Shown: piece by piece, positions 1-5,596 of the stretch | Layout of the letters: every line of letters starts with the position of its first letter | Position numbering within the stretch: the first letter of the stretch is position 1 | Source of the DNA: Blastococcus sp. | GTDB taxonomy: Bacteria > Actinomycetota > Actinomycetes > Mycobacteriales > Geodermatophilaceae | DNA length: 8,724 nt | NCBI GenBank assembly: GCA_025963345.1 | Contig: JAOPUS010000227.1 | Span: 1-8,724, forward strand | Direction of reading: 5' to 3' | Translations under genes and position numbers: made by a program | Notes under the pieces: model-generated | Database searches by the model: none | Told to the model about the DNA's origin: nothing | What the model saw: only the letters and a program-made list of their open reading frames with translations

Positions 1-115
1 CGCCTCCATCGCGGCGCTCTTCCTCACCACCGAGGCCGTCATCGCCGACAAGCCGGAGAAGAACGCTCCGGCCATGCCCGGCGGCGACGGCGGCATGGGC
101 GGCATGGACTTCTGA
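1..115 (+). CDS. groEL2: Chaperonin GroEL, C-terminal end (partial, GroEL2 type)
   Basis: This is the last 37 residues of the 60-kDa chaperonin, the ATP-driven cytosolic folding ring. Its 5' part lies outside the window. The visible peptide holds the conserved segment ALFLTTEAVIADKPEK, followed by a flexible tail ending GGMGGMDF and a TGA stop. Actinobacteria often carry two groEL copies. The essential GroEL2 has this Gly/Gly/Met tail, whereas GroEL1 usually has a His-rich tail, so this is most likely GroEL2. No groES is visible. GroEL2 is often monocistronic, which agrees with the strong hairpin directly downstream and the unrelated opposite-strand gene beyond it. Confidence 0.96.
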   Translation, partial: ASIAALFLTTEAVIADKPEKNAPAMPGGDGGMGGMDF

Positions 116-148
116 GTCCAGCCCACCAGTAGTACCTGCACTGCCCGT

Positions 149-180
149 CAGGGGCGGTCCGCTTCGGCGGGCCGCCCCTG
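149..180 (+). terminator. Hairpin terminator after groEL2
   Basis: A 14-bp stem (one G-T wobble) closes on a TTCG tetraloop, 33 nt after the groEL2 stop: CAGGGGCGGTCCGC / GCGGGCCGCCCCTG. There is no long U-tract, as is common in high-GC actinobacteria. It could also serve the convergent VOC gene ending at 241. Confidence 0.85.
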
Positions 181-240
181 TCGGCGTTTCTGAGTGCGGG
201 TCCTTCGCGGAGGGTTCCGGTATCCACGGCGTCCCGGGGC

Positions 241-612
241 TCACTCCGGGATGAAGACGCAGAACTCGTTGCCCTCGGGGTCGGCGAGGACGTCCCACTC
301 GATGTCGTCGTCCTGCTGCCGGACCATCGTCGCGCCCGCCGCCAGCAGCGCCGCGGTGTCACCGACAACGTCGAAGTGCATCCGGTTCTTCACGATCTTC
401 GGCTCGAACACCGGGACGATCCACATCAGCGGGCCGGCGCCGGTCGCGTCGACGATGGGGATCGGCCAGTCCGCCGGGCGGGGCTCGTCGTCGGCGGGTT
501 CGAGGCTGTCCCGCCGGACGTAGCCCAGCGCCGAGCACCACCAGTCGGCGAGCGCCTGGTGGTCGCGGGCGTCGAGGCAGAGGTCCTTGAACCGGGCGGG
601 TGCGTCAGCCAT
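241..612 (-). CDS. VOC superfamily protein (glyoxalase-like, Glyoxalase_6 type)
   Basis: The 123-aa product is a single vicinal-oxygen-chelate half-module of the usual length for this family. It is probably a cytosolic metal-dependent enzyme or binding protein of unknown substrate; family members include glyoxalases, dioxygenases and resistance proteins. Visible motifs are KDLCLDA near the N-terminus, DWWCSALGY (about 23-31), NRMHFDV (77-83, with likely metal ligand His79) and WDVLADPEGNEFCVF (106-120, with likely ligand Glu116). I chose the ATG at 612 because the protein then begins just before the first beta strand, and because a TACCCT -10 box ends 8 nt upstream with no Shine-Dalgarno, which suggests a leaderless mRNA. 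An in-frame start at 651 would add 13 residues but would overlap the divergent gene. The gene lies head-to-head with DUF72. Substrate cannot be assigned. Confidence 0.9.
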   Translation of the reverse strand: MADAPARFKDLCLDARDHQALADWWCSALGYVRRDSLEPADDEPRPADWPIPIVDATGAGPLMWIVPVFEPKIVKNRMHFDVVGDTAALLAAGATMVRQQDDDIEWDVLADPEGNEFCVFIPE

Positions 613-620
613 GACGGTGG

Positions 621-630
621 AGGGTAGGCG
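621..630. promoter_or_regulatory. Overlapping divergent -10 boxes for VOC (-) and DUF72 (+)
   Basis: On the minus strand TACCCT (621-626) lies 8 nt before the VOC ATG at 612. On the plus strand TAGGCG (625-630) lies exactly 7 nt before the DUF72 GTG at 638. The two boxes share the TA at 625-626. The minus box matches TANNNT; the plus box lacks the final T and is weaker. No good -35 is seen for either. Both mRNAs would be leaderless. This is inferred from spacing and sequence only. Confidence 0.4.
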
Positions 631-637
631 GCCTCCC

Positions 638-1423
638 GTGAGCGTGATCATCGGGACCTCGGGCTGGCAGTACCGGGACTGGCGGGGCCGCTTCTATCCG
701 CAGAAGTTGCCCCAGCGGTTGTGGCTGGAGCACTACGCGGGCCACTTCGCCACGGTCGAGAGCAACAACGCCTTCTACCGGCTGCCCGAGCACGCCACCT
801 TCGTCGCCTGGCGCGAGCGCACCCCGCCGGACTTCCGTTGGGCGGTCAAGGCCAGCCGGTTCCTCACCCACATCAGGCGGCTGCGCGACCCGCAGGAGCC
901 GGTGGGCCGGCTGATGGAGCGCGCGGCCGGGCTCGGGGACAAGCTCGACGCCGTCCTCCTGCAGTTGCCGCCGACGCTGAAGGCCGATGCCGACCTGCTC
1001 CGCGCATGCCTGGCGCAGTTCCCGGCCGGCACCCGCGTGGCAGTCGAGCCACGCCACGAGAGCTGGTGGACCGACGAGGTCCGCGCCCTGCTCGAGCGCT
1101 ACAACGCGGCTCTGTGCTGGGCCGACCGTGAGGAGAAGCCGATCGCGCCGCTGTGGCGGACCACCGACTGGGGCTACCTGCGGCTGCACACCGGCGCCGA
1201 GGGCTGGAGCTACCGGCCGGAGACCCTCCAGCTGTGGGCCGACCGGCTGGCCGCCACCTGGGCGCGAGACGAGGACGTCCTCGTGTACTTCAACAACGAC
1301 CCGGGCGGCGCCGCGGTCATGGACGCGGTCGTCTTCGCCGACGCCGTCCGCCGGGCCGGGGGGACGCCGACCCGCGTGCCCTCGATCGACGAGGCGAGCG
1401 GGGCGGCCTGGGCCGTGGCGTAG
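638..1423 (+). CDS. DUF72 domain-containing protein (YecE family)
   Basis: The 261-aa product covers a complete DUF72 domain, a TIM-barrel-like family of unknown biochemical function found across bacteria. Conserved blocks in order are GTSGWQYRDWRGRFYP (6-21), ESNNAFYRLP (41-50), FRWAVKASRFLTH (67-79), LLQLPP (107-112), VAVEPRHESWW (134-144), YLRLHTGAEGWSY (180-192) and VYFNNDPGGAAVMDA (216-230). The acidic and aromatic residues line the presumed active cleft. The start is uncertain. The GTG at 638 places the family's first strand right at the N-terminus. An in-frame ATG at 611, overlapping the VOC start codon as CATG, and a TTG at 587 are alternatives. A GGAGG-like sequence lies 13-16 nt before 638, too far for a classical ribosome site. 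The gene is closed by the hairpin at 1446-1483. Confidence 0.93.
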   Translation: MSVIIGTSGWQYRDWRGRFYPQKLPQRLWLEHYAGHFATVESNNAFYRLPEHATFVAWRERTPPDFRWAVKASRFLTHIRRLRDPQEPVGRLMERAAGLGDKLDAVLLQLPPTLKADADLLRACLAQFPAGTRVAVEPRHESWWTDEVRALLERYNAALCWADREEKPIAPLWRTTDWGYLRLHTGAEGWSYRPETLQLWADRLAATWARDEDVLVYFNNDPGGAAVMDAVVFADAVRRAGGTPTRVPSIDEASGAAWAVA

Positions 1424-1445
1424 CCCGCGGCGCCCGATAGACAGA

Positions 1446-1483
1446 CGACGAGGGCCCCGCTCGGATGAGCGGGGCCCTCGTCG
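1446..1483. terminator. Bidirectional hairpin terminator
   Basis: A perfect 17-bp stem with a GGAT loop lies 22 nt after the DUF72 stop and 12 nt beyond the stop of the convergent gene ending at 1496. The left arm is CGACGAGGGCCCCGCTC. Its position between two convergent genes suits a terminator used from both sides. Confidence 0.88.
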
Positions 1484-1495
1484 GTCGGTGTGCGG

Positions 1496-2128
1496 TCAGT
1501 CGTGGTGCGAGTCGCCCCCGGAGCCGTGGCCCGAGCTCCCGCCACTCGTCCGTGCGGCCCGCTCGGCAGTGTCCCGAGCCTGCTTGGCGGCGTCCGCGGC
1601 GGCGTCGCGGGCGTCCTCCTCGGTGTCCCGAGCCCGGTCGGCGGCGTCCTCGGCAGCGTCGCGGGCGTCCTCCTCGGCGTCCCGAGCCCGGTCGGCGGCG
1701 TCCTCGGCGTCGTCGTGCTGGCCGTCGTCGTGCTGGCCGTCCGCGTGCTGGCCGTCCGCATGCTCGCCGTCCGCGTGCTCGCCGTCCTCGTGCTGACCGT
1801 CGTCGTGCTGGTCGTGCACGGAGTCGTCCTCGACCTCGGCCGGGGCCGTGGTCTGCGGGGCGTCGGTACTCACGACGGGAACGACGTCACCGACCGTGCT
1901 GGTGCTGGGCGTCTCCGATCCCGTCCCGTCACCCGAGTCGGGGGCATTGAAGGGACTGACCGTCTCGATGACCCCGGCAACGGTGTCCTGAACCGGGCCC
2001 GGAAGGGCCCCCACGGCGCCCGCTCCGGTCACGCCCGCCACGGCGATACCGAGTCCGGCGCCTGCCTTGGCGACTGCGCCGGCACCGGCGACCTTTGCAA
2101 TGACGGCGGTGATGCTCTCGAGCAACAT
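1496..2128 (-). CDS. Hypothetical repetitive protein, His/Asp-rich with 18-residue helical repeats
   Basis: I do not recognise a named family for this 210-aa acidic protein. Residues 1-60 are Gly/Ala/Val-rich and hydrophobic and could be a membrane-associated segment; they end in LPGPVQDTVAGVIETVSPF, a pattern that resembles N-terminal regions of other actinobacterial hypothetical proteins (my recollection, uncertain). Residues 61-104 are a Ser/Thr/Pro linker. Residues 105-140 hold H-x-D-G-[Q/E] pentapeptides. Residues 141-194 hold three copies of an 18-residue unit like AEDAADRARDAEEDARDA, a strongly amphipathic charged helix, and the end is Gly/Ser/His-rich. The ATG at 2128 is preferred because GGAG ends 8 nt upstream; an upstream in-frame start at 2188 would add 20 non-hydrophobic residues. 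No enzyme motif is visible. A surface or metal-binding role is possible but is inference from composition. Confidence 0.8.
   Translation of the reverse strand: MLLESITAVIAKVAGAGAVAKAGAGLGIAVAGVTGAGAVGALPGPVQDTVAGVIETVSPFNAPDSGDGTGSETPSTSTVGDVVPVVSTDAPQTTAPAEVEDDSVHDQHDDGQHEDGEHADGEHADGQHADGQHDDGQHDDAEDAADRARDAEEDARDAAEDAADRARDTEEDARDAAADAAKQARDTAERAARTSGGSSGHGSGGDSHHD
1547..1708 (-). repeat. Three 54-bp tandem repeats (18-aa units)
   Basis: The units are 1655-1708, 1601-1654 and 1547-1600 in coding order. The first two encode nearly identical 18-mers differing only by Ala/Thr at position 11. The third is diverged (AADAAKQARDTAERAART). Eighteen residues is five turns of alpha helix, so the charge pattern repeats in register. 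Confidence 0.85.
1713..1817 (-). repeat. Seven 15-bp tandem repeats (His-x-Asp-Gly-Gln/Glu)
   Basis: Seven imperfect copies of a 15-bp unit run from 1713 (plus-strand first copy TCGTGCTGGCCGTCG), the last one shorter and diverged. They are read on the minus strand as HDDGQ, HEDGE, HADGE, HADGQ, HADGQ, HDDGQ and a final HDD. The period is a multiple of three, so copy-number change would keep the frame. Confidence 0.88.
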
Positions 2129-2151
2129 GCAGAGAACTCCAGGGATCGCGT

Positions 2152-2179
2152 GTACCCGCGACCGTCGCGGATCTGTTCC
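2152..2179 (-). promoter_or_regulatory. Possible alternative-sigma promoter of the repetitive-protein gene
   Basis: On the minus strand GGAACA (2174-2179) and GGGTAC (2152-2157) are 16 bp apart. GGGTAC lies 23 nt before the ATG at 2128, leaving room for a short leader with the GGAG ribosome site. GGGTAC resembles -10 boxes of sigma-B-type stress promoters, while GGAAC resembles ECF -35 boxes. The combination matches neither class fully, so this is tentative. Confidence 0.3.
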
Positions 2180-2250
2180 CGTCTCCATCGGCGGGAGCCG
2201 AGCGTCCCTGAAGTCAGTTCATCCGGACGGGTGGGTGGCTGCCGGTGCGG

Positions 2251-3246
2251 TCAGAGGGTGGCCGGATCCTCGGCGTGCCGGACGCCGAGCTGCCCGGCCG
2301 CCTCCCCGAGCAGCGTCTGCACGGCGAGGGTGTCCGCGAGCGGCATCACCGGGCTTTCCGTTCGCCCGGCGCGCAGGCACTCGTTCACCTCGATCAGCTC
2401 ATGCGCGTATCCCGCACCGAGGGGCTGTCGGGTGATCGTCTCGGGCTCGGCACCCGCGCGGTGCAGCACGATGGTCTGCGGGTGGTGGAAGCGGGGGAGG
2501 ACGTCGATCCAGCCAGCCGTCCCGAAGACCCGGGCCTGTCCGGGAAGGGCGTTGCGCAGCGACGTCATGAGCGTCGCCGACCGCCCGTCGGCGTAGTCGA
2601 GCAGGAGCGTGGCCTCCGCGTCGGCGCCGGAGGGGAACAGCGATCCGGCGGCCACCACGCGCTCCGGTGTCCCGAGCAGCATCTGCGCGAACGAGGCGAC
2701 GTAGACCCCCAGGTCGAGCAGGGCGCCGCCGCCGAGCGCGAGGTCGAAGAGCCGGTCGGTGGGGTCGTACTCCCGCGCGACCCCGAGATCGGCCTGCACC
2801 GAGCGGACCTCACCGATCGCGCCGTCGGCGACGAGCTCCCGCAGGGCCACGATGGCGGGCTGGAAGCGGGTCCACATCGCCTCCATGACGAACACCCCGG
2901 TCTCCCGCGCCACGTCGATGACCTCCGCCGCGCCGGCGGGCGTGGCGGTGAAGGCCTTCTCGATCAGCAGCGCCTTCCCGGCCCGCAGCGCGCCCAGCGC
3001 GATGGCGTGGTGCTGCGGGTGGGGGGTCGCGACATAGAGGACGTCGACGTCCGGGTCGGCCAGGATCTCGGCGTAGGAACCGTAGGCACGGTCGATGCCG
3101 TGCCGGCCGGCGAAGGCCTGCGCTCGGTCGAGCGACCGCGAGGCCACCGCGACCGGCCGGGCGCCGTCGACGACGGCGAAGTCCTTCACGAGGTTCTCGG
3201 CGATGCGGCCCGGCCCGACGACGCCCCAGCGGATCTCTCTGCTCAC
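2251..3246 (-). CDS. Gfo/Idh/MocA family NAD(P)-dependent oxidoreductase, dihydrodiol/D-xylose dehydrogenase-like
   Basis: The 331-aa protein has the family's normal length and two domains. The N-terminal Rossmann fold begins WGVVGPGRIAENLV (7-20, GxGxxA-type nucleotide site), with ATPHPQHH (73-80) and the EK dyad in LLIEKAFT (93-100). The C-terminal alpha/beta domain contains EAMWTRF (122-128) and GGGALLDLGVY (172-182), both typical of the dimeric dihydrodiol dehydrogenase / NADP D-xylose dehydrogenase branch. It probably oxidises a sugar or cyclic polyol in the cytosol; the substrate is unknown. The usual EKP triad reads EKA. The GTG at 3246 is chosen because a TACCGT -10 box ends exactly 7 nt upstream with no Shine-Dalgarno, suggesting a leaderless mRNA. 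An in-frame GTG at 3297 is an alternative. The gene is divergent from DUF4031. Confidence 0.93.
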   Translation of the reverse strand: MSREIRWGVVGPGRIAENLVKDFAVVDGARPVAVASRSLDRAQAFAGRHGIDRAYGSYAEILADPDVDVLYVATPHPQHHAIALGALRAGKALLIEKAFTATPAGAAEVIDVARETGVFVMEAMWTRFQPAIVALRELVADGAIGEVRSVQADLGVAREYDPTDRLFDLALGGGALLDLGVYVASFAQMLLGTPERVVAAGSLFPSGADAEATLLLDYADGRSATLMTSLRNALPGQARVFGTAGWIDVLPRFHHPQTIVLHRAGAEPETITRQPLGAGYAHELIEVNECLRAGRTESPVMPLADTLAVQTLLGEAAGQLGVRHAEDPATL

Positions 3247-3253
3247 CGGAGTG

Positions 3254-3259
3254 ACGGTA
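3254..3259 (-). promoter_or_regulatory. Candidate -10 box of a leaderless oxidoreductase mRNA
   Basis: TACCGT on the minus strand fits the TANNNT consensus. Seven nt separate it from the GTG at 3246, so transcription would start at or next to the start codon. A clear -35 was not found, which is common for actinobacterial housekeeping promoters. Confidence 0.45.
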
Positions 3260-3377
3260 GCGGCGCCCGCCGTCCGCAGCGGGTCGTGGTCGGGCACGAC
3301 CGCCGGGTGCAGCTCGATGCCGGCGCGGGCGGCGACGCCCTATGTCTCGTCGTGCGTCATGCCGGGAGACTGACACG

Positions 3378-3647
3378 GTGACCGTGCTGATCGACACCCC
3401 CGTGTGGCCCTGGCGGGGCCGCCGGTGGTCCCACCTGATCAGCGACGTCTCCTACGAGGAACTCCACGCGTTCGTCGCGGCCGAGCTCGGCATCCCGCGG
3501 CGGGCCTTCCAGGGCGATCACTACGACGTCCCCGAGGACCTCTACGACGTCGCCGTGGCCGCCGGCGCGGAGCCGGTCGGCGCGCGTGAACTGCTCAGCC
3601 GGCTGCTGGCGGCGGGGTTGCGGGTCCGGAAGCCGCGCGGCGCCTGA
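3378..3647 (+). CDS. DUF4031 domain-containing protein
   Basis: The 89-aa product matches the small DUF4031 family, whose function is unknown. The characteristic start VLIDTPVWPWRGRRWSHLISD (3-23) is followed by SYEELHAFVAAELGIP (25-40) and FQGDHYDVPE (44-53). The conserved Asp, Trp, His and DHYD residues look like a possible catalytic or metal site, but nothing more can be said. The GTG at 3378 is chosen because GGGAG (3364-3368) lies 9 nt upstream and the family begins at this point; an in-frame ATG at 3342 would add 12 unlike residues. Its last 17 codons overlap the 3' end of the convergent HD gene, and no terminator separates the two. Confidence 0.9.
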   Translation: MTVLIDTPVWPWRGRRWSHLISDVSYEELHAFVAAELGIPRRAFQGDHYDVPEDLYDVAVAAGAEPVGARELLSRLLAAGLRVRKPRGA

Positions 3648-4266
3648 GCAGGGTCAGCTCCGCGGTCAGGTTGGCCGCCGCACGGTCGGCCCACTGACGG
3701 GCAGCCTCCGGCGTCCGGTACAGCGCCGGCAGTGCCAGCAGGTGCTCGAGGACGGCGATCCGCCCGGCCGTGAACTCCTCGTCGGACAGGTGGCCGTATT
3801 CCTCGCGCACCGCCGAGGCGTACGCGGGGTAGGCGTCCGGGGGGCCCGCGAGGACGGCGAGGTCGGCGTCGCAGAGCACGGCCCCGTTGGCGTCGTCCGG
3901 CGCGGGATCGTGCCCGGCGGTCAGCAGCACCAGGCGCTCGACCTCGTCCACCCGGGCGTCCGGGACGAGACCTCGGAGCCCGGCCCGCGCCCGTCCGGCA
4001 CTGACCTCCTCGTTGTCGGTGCGCTCCGGCTCGTACGCGACGTCGTGGTACCAGGCCGCCAGCCGGACGGCGTCGGGGTCGTCAGCGTCCCCGGCCAGCT
4101 CGCCCACCAGTCCCAGGACGGCGGCCAGGTGGGCGAGGTCGTGATACCGGCGATGCGGCTCGCTCCAGGCGGCGACGACGGCGGCCCACTCGGTGCGCGA
4201 GGTGGGGGAGTCGCCGGCCAGCAGCGCCCACGCCTCGAAGCCGACCAGCGAGCCGGGGCCGCTCAT
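3595..4266 (-). CDS. HD-superfamily metal-dependent phosphohydrolase-like protein
   Basis: The 223-aa protein resembles the predicted metal-dependent HD-type phosphohydrolases. Visible motifs are HRRYHDLAHLA (38-48), AWYHDVAYEP (71-80, with the HD pair at 74-75), TDNEEVSA (83-90), LLTAGHD (114-120) and LCDADLAVLA (131-140), which together can supply the His and Asp metal ligands. It probably hydrolyses a phosphate ester or nucleotide in the cytosol; the substrate is unknown. The Pro/Ala-rich last 12 residues look disordered. The ATG at 4266 overlaps the stop of the upstream M20 gene as ATGA, so translation is likely coupled and both genes share one mRNA. The 3' end overlaps the DUF4031 gene by 53 bp on the opposite strand. 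Confidence 0.88.
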   Translation of the reverse strand: MSGPGSLVGFEAWALLAGDSPTSRTEWAAVVAAWSEPHRRYHDLAHLAAVLGLVGELAGDADDPDAVRLAAWYHDVAYEPERTDNEEVSAGRARAGLRGLVPDARVDEVERLVLLTAGHDPAPDDANGAVLCDADLAVLAGPPDAYPAYASAVREEYGHLSDEEFTAGRIAVLEHLLALPALYRTPEAARQWADRAAANLTAELTLLRRRAASGPATPPPAAG

Positions 4267-5534
4267 CGGACGCCGCAGCTGCGCAGGGTGAGCAGCGCGA
4301 AGGCGCGGGCGGCCGTGATCACCTCGGCGACGGGCACCTTCTCCATCGGGCCGTGGGCTAGGTGCAGGTCGCCGGGCCCGTAGTGCAGCGTCGGCACCCC
4401 GGCGGCCACGTACTGCCGCAGGTCGCTGCCGGCGGCGATGGCCCGCTCCGGCGGCGTGCCGCCACCGGCGAGGGCGACGGCCTCGCGCACGGCCCCCAAC
4501 AGCGGGTGTCCGTCGGGCAGTTGGGCGCTGGCGAACGCGCCGCCGGTCCAGCTGATCCGGACCGGGTGCTCGGCCAGCCACGGATGCCCAGCGCAGATCT
4601 CGGTCAGCCGGGTCTCGAACGCCCGTTGCGCAGCGCCGATGTGCTCGCCCAGGCGGACGCCGTAGCGGCCCTCGGCGACGAGCCGGTCCGGAACCGAGCT
4701 GGCCCAGTCCCCGGCCTGCACCCGCCCGATCGAGAGACCGTAGGGAAAGCGGGCGCCGTCGAAGCGCGGATCGGCGTCCTGCTGCCGTTCCGCCTCGAAC
4801 TCCTGCAGCCCGGCATGCACGACGGCGAACAGTTCCACCGCGCTGACACCCCGGTCGCGCATGGCGGCGTGCGCGGCGTGCCCGGTGACCTGCAGCCGGA
4901 AGGTCAGCGCCCCGGCGTTCGCGGTCACGACCGAGCCCGCGGTGGGCTCGGGGATGACGCACAGGTCGCCGACGTGACCGCGCCGCAGGGTGGCCCAGGC
5001 GCCGAGGCCGCCGTCCTCCTCGCCGACGACACCGTGCAGCGCCACCGGTCGCACCAGCCGCACGCCCGCCGTCCGGACCGCAGCGAGTGCGGCCAGCGAG
5101 GAGATGACGCCGGCCTTCATGTCGCACGCACCGCGACCGTGGATCGCGCCGCCGCCGAGGCGAGGGACGAACGGATCGCCGTCCCAGAGGGAGAGATCTC
5201 CCGGCGGGACGACGTCGGTGTGGCCGGAGAGCACCAGCGCGGGGACGCCGTCCTCGGCCGCGGGCACCGTGCCGACGACGCCCCATGCCTCCGTCCGCAC
5301 GACCTCCTGGCCGGGTGCGTCCGGGTCGGTGGCGGCCGCGGTGAGGTCGATCTGCCAGGTGTCGACGTCGCAGCCGAGTTCCTCGAGCCATCCCGCCAGC
5401 AGGTGCTGGACCTCGCTCTCGGCGGGGGTGCCACCGATCGAGGGGACGGCGATCAGGCGGCAGAGCCGGTCGACCACCCATTCCTCGTCGACGGCGTCCA
5501 GGACGCGGACCTCGGCGTCGGTGAGGTCGGCCAT
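4263..5534 (-). CDS. M20 family metallopeptidase (ArgE/DapE/ACY1-like)
   Basis: The 423-aa protein is a full-length cytosolic zinc amidohydrolase/peptidase of the M20 family, which removes acyl or peptide groups from amino-acid-like substrates. Motifs in order are SGHTDVVPPGD (103-113, ligand His105 with Asp107), GRGACDMKAG (133-142, bridging Asp138), GEEDGG (171-176, catalytic Glu172 and ligand Glu173), IPEPTAG (194-200, ligand Glu196) and HLAHGPMEKVP (391-401, ligand His394). The dimerisation domain lies roughly between residues 205 and 325, starting FRLQVTGHAAHAA. All metal and catalytic residues are present. The exact substrate (acetylornithine, succinyl-DAP, dipeptide) cannot be told. 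No clear Shine-Dalgarno precedes the ATG at 5534, so it too may be leaderless. It is the first gene of a two-gene operon with the HD protein. Confidence 0.95.
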   Translation of the reverse strand: MADLTDAEVRVLDAVDEEWVVDRLCRLIAVPSIGGTPAESEVQHLLAGWLEELGCDVDTWQIDLTAAATDPDAPGQEVVRTEAWGVVGTVPAAEDGVPALVLSGHTDVVPPGDLSLWDGDPFVPRLGGGAIHGRGACDMKAGVISSLAALAAVRTAGVRLVRPVALHGVVGEEDGGLGAWATLRRGHVGDLCVIPEPTAGSVVTANAGALTFRLQVTGHAAHAAMRDRGVSAVELFAVVHAGLQEFEAERQQDADPRFDGARFPYGLSIGRVQAGDWASSVPDRLVAEGRYGVRLGEHIGAAQRAFETRLTEICAGHPWLAEHPVRISWTGGAFASAQLPDGHPLLGAVREAVALAGGGTPPERAIAAGSDLRQYVAAGVPTLHYGPGDLHLAHGPMEKVPVAEVITAARAFALLTLRSCGVR

Positions 5535-5583
5535 GGCCGGAGTCTGGCACGCGTCGCCGGTGCCGCTGGGCGCCCGGGGGCGC

Positions 5584-5589
5584 TAGCTT
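5584..5589 (+). promoter_or_regulatory. Candidate -10 box of a leaderless DUF2510 gene
   Basis: TAGCTT fits TANNNT and lies exactly 7 nt before the GTG at 5597. A convincing -35 is not visible. The 62-bp space to the divergent M20 start must carry promoters for both genes. Confidence 0.5.
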
Positions 5590-5596
5590 GACCGCC

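Noticed and set aside
605..1189. Long open frame on the minus strand inside DUF72
   Set aside because: It is antisense to a clear family member, has no ribosome site and has a Gln/Val/Gly/Pro-skewed composition typical of high-GC shadow frames.
1547..1817. CRISPR array
   Set aside because: The repeats are contiguous without spacers, in multiples of three, and lie inside a reading frame.
1490..2596. Plus-strand open frame of 368 codons across the repetitive gene, including a VLAV repeat tract
   Set aside because: The repeats are simply the reverse reading of the H-x-D-G-Q/E units. The minus frame has a ribosome site and a sensible start, and the plus frame runs on into the oxidoreductase gene in antisense.
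3595..5550. A single 651-codon minus-strand frame fusing an Arg/Pro-rich region to the HD protein
   Set aside because: The upstream two thirds are the wrong frame of the M20 gene. The true HD start is the ATG at 4266, overlapping the M20 stop.
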